Assembly (NCBI RefSeq): GCF_003254505.1
Contig: NZ_QFYP01000001.1
Coordinates: 2,774,001 to 2,838,000 of the forward strand
Length of the DNA: 64,000 nucleotides
Direction: 5' to 3'
Source of the DNA: Phenylobacterium hankyongense
Lineage (GTDB): Bacteria > Pseudomonadota > Alphaproteobacteria > Caulobacterales > Caulobacteraceae
The notes under the pieces are model-generated. The model ran no database searches. It had not been told where the DNA came from and saw only the letters and a list, made by a program, of their open reading frames with translations. The number at the start of each line of letters is the position of its first letter. The stretch's first letter is position 1. Positions 59,063 through 64,000 of this stretch are shown piece after piece. The position numbers and the translations under genes were made by a program.

Positions 59063-60370
59063 ATGACCGCCAAGCCTCTGGATCCGACGCGCACCGATAG
59101 AACCGCCTGGATCACCCTGGCGACGCTCGCCGCGGCCTACGGCGTTCACGCGCTCGACCGCAGCATCTTCACCCTCTTGGTCGAGCCGATCAAACGCGAG
59201 CTTGCCCTCTCGGACGCACAGCTCGGGCTGCTGACCGGCCTGGCCTTCGCCATCTTCTACGCCGCCCTGGGCCTGCCCATGGCGCGCCTTGCCGATCGGT
59301 GGAACCGCAAGCGCCTGATCATCATCAGCATCGTGATCTTCAGCGCCGCGACGGTGGCTTCCGGGATGGCCGGCGGCTTTGTCTCGCTGCTGCTGGCCCG
59401 CGTGCTGGTGGGCATCGGCGAGGCGGGGCCGACGCCGGCTTCGGTGTCCATCCTTTCCGATCGATTTCCCCCGGCGCGTCGACCGCTGGCGATGTCGCTG
59501 TTCATTGCCGGGGCGTTGTGCGGCACCACCGCCGGCCTGCTGGCCATCAGCCTGTTCGGCGCCAACGTGAGCTGGCGGACCGTGTTCTGGGGCGCCGGCG
59601 CGGGCGGCCTGATCGTGGCGCTGGTCGTCGCCCTTGTCATTCGCGAACCCCAGCGCCGGGCCACCGAGGCGGCGCACGAACACTTCGGGACCGCGATGGC
59701 CGGGCTTCTGCGCATCCCATCCTTCCGCTGGATCAGCATCGGCTCGGGCCTGTTCTCGGCGCTGATCGTCAGCGTCCAGGGCTGGGTTCCGGCCTTCCTC
59801 ACCCGGTCGCACGGCTTCGATCGCAATCACATCGTGCTGTTCCTGGCGCTCGCGTGGGGCGTCGGCGGGGTGGTCGGCGTGACCGTGCTGGGCGCCCTCA
59901 CCAACTGGATCCGCAAGCGCGGCGGCCCGGCGGTGCTGATCTCGGTGGCGGGGCTGATCGTGGTGACGGTGGCCGTGCTCGCGGTCGCCCTGTCCACGCC
60001 TTCGACGCCGCTGTGCGTTGCGGCGCTGGCCGTCGCCTTCTTCCTGATGCCGGCGAGCCAGGGGCCGACGTTCGCGCTGGTCCAGGACATGACGCCGCCG
60101 CAGCGCCGCGCCACCGCCACGGCCCTGCTGCAACTGATCTCCAACGGGATCGGCCTGGGCCTTGGGCCGCTGGCGACGGGCGCGCTGAGCGACGCCCTGC
60201 GGCCGCACCTGGGCTCGGCCTCGCTGAGGGCGGCCCTGCTCTGGGTGGTGGTCGCCGCCGGCGCGGCGGGAGCCGCGGCCATGGTGCTGGCGGCCCGCCG
60301 GATCGTCGGCGATCTGGCGCGGGAGGACACCCTGGCGAGGGCTCCGGCCCTGGAGCCGGCGGCCAGCTGA
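59063..60370 (+). CDS. MFS transporter (spinster-like group)
   Basis: The 435-residue protein has about twelve helices. ALDRSIFTLLVEPIKRELALSDAQLGLLTGLAFAIFYAALGLPMARLADRWNRK and GIGEAGPTPASVSILSDRFPP are typical of the spinster-like MFS proteins common in sphingomonads and Caulobacterales. It would bring the operon's substrate or intermediate across the inner membrane. It begins 43 bases after the RidA gene and ends the operon before a strong terminator. Confidence 0.85.
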   Translation: MTAKPLDPTRTDRTAWITLATLAAAYGVHALDRSIFTLLVEPIKRELALSDAQLGLLTGLAFAIFYAALGLPMARLADRWNRKRLIIISIVIFSAATVASGMAGGFVSLLLARVLVGIGEAGPTPASVSILSDRFPPARRPLAMSLFIAGALCGTTAGLLAISLFGANVSWRTVFWGAGAGGLIVALVVALVIREPQRRATEAAHEHFGTAMAGLLRIPSFRWISIGSGLFSALIVSVQGWVPAFLTRSHGFDRNHIVLFLALAWGVGGVVGVTVLGALTNWIRKRGGPAVLISVAGLIVVTVAVLAVALSTPSTPLCVAALAVAFFLMPASQGPTFALVQDMTPPQRRATATALLQLISNGIGLGLGPLATGALSDALRPHLGSASLRAALLWVVVAAGAAGAAAMVLAARRIVGDLAREDTLARAPALEPAAS

Positions 60371-60558
60371 GGCCGCTCCGCCGCAGAGCGGGGTCGCCGA
60401 TCGCGTCCGGCCGGCAGACGGGCGCACGGCCCTCGGACTGCCGCTGCCGGTCCGCAGCGCCGACCGCCAATAACCCCCTCCAAGCCCGTCCTGCGCGACG
60501 CCAGACGGCGCGCCGCAGGGCCCCATCCGCAGTCGTCGTTTGAGCGGCGGACAACAAG

Positions 60559-60590
60559 AAGCCCGCCGGCGAAAAACGCCGGCGGGCTTC
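60559..60590. terminator. Bidirectional rho-independent terminator
   Basis: GAAGCCCGCCGGCG and CGCCGGCGGGCTTC form a long perfect stem around an AAAA-type loop. It sits between the convergent MFS and TonB receptor genes, about 20 bases beyond the receptor stop. The T-run is short, but the stem is very stable. Confidence 0.65.
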
Positions 60591-60608
60591 AGTGGCGGCG
60601 GTCGTGGA

Positions 60609-62942
60609 CTACCAGCGCTTGGTGGCGGTCAGGCCGACGGTGAACGGCTGGACCGGATGGCCGCCGTTGTAGGGGAAGCCGATGAGCGGGCTCCGCTGGA
60701 TGTCGAGGACCGAGTTGTCGTTGAGAATATTGTCGGCGAACACCGAGATGTCATAGCCCTGCCGGGTCACACCGAACCGCGCATTGAGCGTGTTCACCAT
60801 GGGGTTCACGACGAGGGCCGGGTTGTAGAGCTTGTCCGTCGGGTTGAGGAACGGGAAGGAGCCGTCGTTCATGCTCCTGTAGCGGTCTTCGACGCGCACA
60901 TAGCCCGACGCATCGTGCGGCAGATCAAACGAGTATTCAGCCGCGACGCTGACGTTCCATGGCGGCGTATCGGCGATCTGCTCACCCTTGCGGGTGAAGA
61001 CGTTGGAGCCCAGGGCGGCGCCCTTGCTGTAGGTGGCGGACGTGTAGCCCGTCGCCAGCGACAGGGTGAGGTTCCTCACCGGGTTCGCGGTGACGCCCAG
61101 GTCGAAGCCGTTCACCGAGGCGTCGCCCAGATTGGCCAGGAAGTTGCCGCTGCAGGCCGCCACCGTCACGTTGTTGGTGATGTTCTTCCAGTCGATATGG
61201 AAGGCGCTGGCGTCAACCCGGACGCGGCCGCCGAACAGGCTGCTCTTCGAGCCGGCCTCGTAGCTCCACAGCGAGTCCGGCGCGTAGGTCGTGGTGTCGC
61301 CATAGCCGGAAAGCGCCGTCTGGCAGCCGGGCTGGGCGAAGCCCGACAGCGGCGTGTTCGCGCCGCCGGCCCGGTAGCCCTTCGCCGCCGAGACGTAGAA
61401 CAGCTGGTCGCGCGACGGCTTGTAGTTCAACGAGATCCGCGGCGTGACCGGCGACGACTTGGCCGATCCCTGGAAGGACGCAAGCCCGGTGAGGGGACCG
61501 GCGCCGACGTAGTAGAAGTTCTGCTCGAGGTGCGAGAACCGGACCCCGCCCGCGATCGAAAGCTGATCGGTCAGGGCGAATTCGGCGTCGACGAAAGCGG
61601 CGATTTCCTTGTCGACGAACCCCTGCTGGGAGAACAGCGAGTAGACGCCATTGGCCATCCCGTGGCCGAACTTCTGCTCCACGGTCTTGCCGAAGCTCGA
61701 TTGAATGTAGTTCCCGAAGTTGGGTGAGTAGATCTGCTGGACGCCGTCCACGACGGAGCGCCGGTAGAACGCGCCCACCGTCCACTTCAGGCGGGCGTTG
61801 GGATCGGTGTTCGCCAGACGGAACTCCTGCGAGAAGTTCCGCTGCGTCGAGTTCAGCTGCAACTGGCTCATATTTGCAGCGGACGTCGGCTGCGGACCGT
61901 TGACGATGGACGGCACGAAGGTGGTGTAGTCCGCCGTCTGGTTGCTGTCGCGGCTCAGGTAGGCGGTGATCGAGGTGAACTTCACGGCCCCCAGGTCGAC
62001 CGACATGTTCAGCGACGGCAGGAAGAATTTGTCTCGCGACGGAGACAGCATGAGGTTCGTCGCGATGTACTGGTGGTTGTGCGGGTTCGACGCGGCTTCG
62101 TTGATGAACGAGCGGTTGTTCGTTTTGACGTCTTGGTAATACAGCGACGGCGTGATGGTCACATTGTCGGTCGGCGCATAGGCGAGCGCCGCGCGCATCG
62201 CGTAAGTGTCCGAATAGTCGGTGTTCTTCTGATTAACCCCGCCCGGGATTGAGCTGTAGTTGTCCACCACGCCGCCGTCCCGGCGGTAGTCGGCGCTGAT
62301 GCGGAAGCCGAGCTTGTCCTGGATGATCGGTCCGCCGACCGCCGCCCCGGCTTCATACGACAGGCCGCCGCCGCTGGTGTCGGCGACTTCCCCGCGGGCG
62401 TAGCCGCTGGAGCTCGTCAGGCTCGGCTGCGGCGTGATGAAGCGCACGGCGCCGCCCATGGCGCTGCCGCCGAACAAGGTGCCCTGCGGACCGCGAAGGA
62501 CCTCGATCCGGTCCAGATCGAAGATCTTGGGCGTCGGCACGGTGGTCGTGCCGAACCCCTTGTTGAACAGCAGCGGCACGTCGTCGATGTAGATCGCCGT
62601 GGTCGGGGGACCCCGCAGCGCATCGGCTGCGACCCCGCGGATGGTGATGTTGTTGGTCACGCCCGTCGACTGGAACGTCAGTCCCGGCGTGATCGCGGCC
62701 AGGCCGTTGACGTCGCGCACGCCGCTCTTGTCGAGGGACTTCTCATCATAGGCGCTGATGCTGATCGGCACGTCCAGCAGGCGTTCCGCGCGCTTCGTGG
62801 CGGTGACGACGATCTCCTCCACCTGAGTGACGGGCTTGTCTGCGGCCTCCTGGGCGGCCGCTGGCAAGCCGACCGACGTGATCAGCGCGAAAGCGGCGGC
62901 CGAGCAGCAGAGCTTTCGCTTTTGCGTGAGTTGCACCCTCAT
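60609..62942 (-). CDS. TonB-dependent outer-membrane receptor
   Basis: The 777-residue protein has a signal peptide (about 1-30, ending AAA), TonB box VEEIVVTATKRAERLLDVPISI, plug motifs (FDLDRIEVLRGPQGTLFGGSAMGGAVRF) and a barrel ending VGLTATKRW with a terminal aromatic. It resembles the 52034 receptor in the plug but belongs to a different sub-branch in the barrel. AGGGA lies seven bases before the ATG. It transcribes toward the operon's terminator from a promoter region with repeats (62968-63036). It probably serves the same catabolic block. Confidence 0.92.
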   Translation of the reverse strand: MRVQLTQKRKLCCSAAAFALITSVGLPAAAQEAADKPVTQVEEIVVTATKRAERLLDVPISISAYDEKSLDKSGVRDVNGLAAITPGLTFQSTGVTNNITIRGVAADALRGPPTTAIYIDDVPLLFNKGFGTTTVPTPKIFDLDRIEVLRGPQGTLFGGSAMGGAVRFITPQPSLTSSSGYARGEVADTSGGGLSYEAGAAVGGPIIQDKLGFRISADYRRDGGVVDNYSSIPGGVNQKNTDYSDTYAMRAALAYAPTDNVTITPSLYYQDVKTNNRSFINEAASNPHNHQYIATNLMLSPSRDKFFLPSLNMSVDLGAVKFTSITAYLSRDSNQTADYTTFVPSIVNGPQPTSAANMSQLQLNSTQRNFSQEFRLANTDPNARLKWTVGAFYRRSVVDGVQQIYSPNFGNYIQSSFGKTVEQKFGHGMANGVYSLFSQQGFVDKEIAAFVDAEFALTDQLSIAGGVRFSHLEQNFYYVGAGPLTGLASFQGSAKSSPVTPRISLNYKPSRDQLFYVSAAKGYRAGGANTPLSGFAQPGCQTALSGYGDTTTYAPDSLWSYEAGSKSSLFGGRVRVDASAFHIDWKNITNNVTVAACSGNFLANLGDASVNGFDLGVTANPVRNLTLSLATGYTSATYSKGAALGSNVFTRKGEQIADTPPWNVSVAAEYSFDLPHDASGYVRVEDRYRSMNDGSFPFLNPTDKLYNPALVVNPMVNTLNARFGVTRQGYDISVFADNILNDNSVLDIQRSPLIGFPYNGGHPVQPFTVGLTATKRW

Positions 62943-62967
62943 CGATGTTCCCTAATGTTTTGGTGAG

Positions 62968-63036
62968 CGGGACAGATATCCCACGTAGCGATAACCTACC
63001 GTCCCGTAGACAGGGACGCAATGTGCCAAATGTGCC
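62968..63036. promoter_or_regulatory. Repeat-rich regulatory region of the third TonB receptor
   Basis: It contains CGGGACAGATATCCCA (62968-62983), a GTCCC/GGGAC inverted repeat (63001-63017) and two direct copies of AATGTGCC (63020-63027 and 63029-63036). These lie 26-94 bases upstream of the receptor ATG on the minus strand. They are candidate binding sites; none is assigned. Confidence 0.35.
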
Positions 63037-63118
63037 GTTTGATGGGACGAATTGCGCGAGAACTGGGCAGGTCTGCCGCTCGGCTGTGCGGGAAGCGTGC
63101 GCCTTTGCGCTCCCGGGA

Positions 63119-64000
63119 TCAGAACCTGGTGTGGGCCAGCTCGACGATCCGCAGCGCGTCGTCGACGATCGGAACGACGCGCCATTTGTCGAAGGCGGTG
63201 CAGGGGTGGGAGACGCCGAAGATCACCACGTCGCCGACCTGCAGGTCGTGAGAGCATGACAGGAAGCCATGCTGATCGTTCAGCCGCACAAGCTCGACGC
63301 CGTCAGCGCTTCGACGGGGCCCGTCGCCCCCGGGGATGACCGCCAGGGCCGTCGGCAGCCCGGCGTCGTACGGGACGTCGCGCTTTCCGACATCGCAGAT
63401 GGCCAGGCCCGGCTCGGGGCAGGACAGGACGGTGCTGATGACCTCGATCGCCGGCCGAAACGCCGGATGCGGATCGCGGAACGGGGTCAGCGCGGCGTAG
63501 GCGCCATGGTCGTGGGTGACGTAGCAGCCGCTCCTCAGGACAACGCGTGTCGTCGCCCCCGGCAGGGGCCGCGTCAGCTCCTCGGCCACCAGGTCGAAAT
63601 ACACGCTGCCGCCGGCCGTCAGGATGACCTCGCCGTCCTGCCCGCAAAGGCCCAGGTCCACGAGCTCCGCAGCCAGGGACCAGATGCGGCGGAGGAAGCC
63701 GCGGACGTCCTCGTCGACGGCGGGATCCCGCGTCGAGCCCCCGAGGATGCCCTCGAAGCCGCCGACGCCGGCCAGCCGCAGATGCGGGGACGCGGCGATA
63801 CGACGCGCCACCTCCAGCCCCGCCTCCCGGGTCCTGACGCCGGCCCGGCCCTGCGACAGTCCGACCTCGAGCAGCACCGGCAGGACGCCCCCCGTAACGC
63901 CTCGCGCCAGGCGCTCGGCGCCTTCCAGGGAGTCGACGTAGCAGTAGACGGTCGGCCCGGCGTTGCTGAGCGTGGAGTTGAGCCAGGCGATCGCCGCCGG
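63119..64000 (-). CDS. D-serine dehydratase-like PLP enzyme, 5' end outside the window
   Basis: The frame is open to the right edge, so the N-terminal part with the PLP lysine is missing; 293 C-terminal residues are present. They show TVYCYVDSLEGAERL, VLLEVGLSQGRAGVRT, the PLP phosphate-binding LTAGGSVYFDLV region, SGCYVTHDHG, and the C-terminal SHPCTAFDKW whose His and Cys match the zinc site of eukaryotic-type D-serine dehydratase and D-threo-3-hydroxyaspartate dehydratase. The family makes enamine intermediates from D-amino acids, which fits the RidA gene nearby. It is upstream of the receptor on the same strand, 176 bases away. Confidence 0.85.
   Translation of the reverse strand, partial: PAAIAWLNSTLSNAGPTVYCYVDSLEGAERLARGVTGGVLPVLLEVGLSQGRAGVRTREAGLEVARRIAASPHLRLAGVGGFEGILGGSTRDPAVDEDVRGFLRRIWSLAAELVDLGLCGQDGEVILTAGGSVYFDLVAEELTRPLPGATTRVVLRSGCYVTHDHGAYAALTPFRDPHPAFRPAIEVISTVLSCPEPGLAICDVGKRDVPYDAGLPTALAVIPGGDGPRRSADGVELVRLNDQHGFLSCSHDLQVGDVVIFGVSHPCTAFDKWRVVPIVDDALRIVELAHTRF

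Noticed and set aside
1..64000. CRISPR arrays, tRNA/rRNA genes, insertion sequences, prophage or origin of replication
   Set aside because: Reading both strands showed no regularly spaced repeats outside the repeat-protein and RTX coding regions, no transposase or integrase gene and no tRNA-like cloverleaf that I could recognise.

Overview
The window is GC-rich alphaproteobacterial chromosome, most likely Caulobacterales (Caulobacter/Phenylobacterium-like). This is inferred from the strong GC bias, three large TonB-dependent receptors plus an OprB-type porin, many four-base ATGA/GTGA gene overlaps, and a CtrA-like site. I see no rRNA, tRNA, CRISPR array, insertion sequence or phage module. 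Coding density is high and the genes fall into functional blocks.

Layout. (1) 1-2939: a coiled-coil/acidic protein cut by the window edge, a dipeptide epimerase and a DUF4112 protein. (2) 2960-11109: a catabolic block with an IclR regulator translationally coupled to an FMN alpha-hydroxy-acid dehydrogenase, then SDR, TonB receptor, ACS-type MFS carrier and exported cupin, probably for uptake and oxidation of a sugar acid or similar hydroxy acid. (3) 11127-14392: a minus-strand operon of exported beta-propeller, c-type cytochrome with a helix-hairpin-helix end, and TPR-2OG-Fe(II) oxygenase. (4) 15744-33033: an exopolysaccharide locus built as two converging arms. The plus arm holds the Wzc/GumC-type kinase, flippase, polymerase/ligase, GT32-like transferase, GINT1-like protein and flavin monooxygenase. 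The minus arm holds the initiating sugar transferase, GT4, GT2, twin glycoside hydrolases and a FemAB/CelD-like acetyltransferase. No outer-membrane Wza-type exporter is present. (5) 33608-36695: small proteins, a PPP-type phosphatase and membrane peptides. (6) 36855-40541: a TetR-GT1-DHA2 efflux module. (7) 40690-43889: an AT-richer membrane protein gene between a gene for an unusual 11-residue repeat protein and a stray copy of that gene's 3' end. (8) 44192-51794: a microprotein, OprB porin, phospholipase D, DUF2252 protein, hemerythrin protein, and an alpha/beta hydrolase fused to a membrane domain. (9) 52034-64000: a second catabolic block with TonB receptor, DeoR regulator, an operon of Gfo/Idh dehydrogenase, SDR, M81 (MlrC-like) hydrolase, RidA and MFS carrier, then another TonB receptor and a D-serine-dehydratase-like PLP enzyme running off the right edge.

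How the genes may work together. Block 9 reads as a complete uptake-and-degradation route for an amino-containing compound: receptors and carrier for entry, M81 hydrolase for cleavage, two dehydrogenases, a PLP dehydratase/deaminase, and RidA to clear enamine/imine intermediates. The substrate is unknown. Block 4 makes, modifies and trims a surface polysaccharide. Its two glycoside hydrolases share one catalytic design but carry different export signals, Sec-type and RTX/type I.

The most unusual items are the 11-residue repeat protein with its duplicated tail around an AT-rich gene, the twin hydrolases, the M81/RidA/D-amino-acid lyase pathway, and the beta-propeller/cytochrome/2OG-oxygenase operon. 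Functions are assigned by reading motifs only; no database search was possible.
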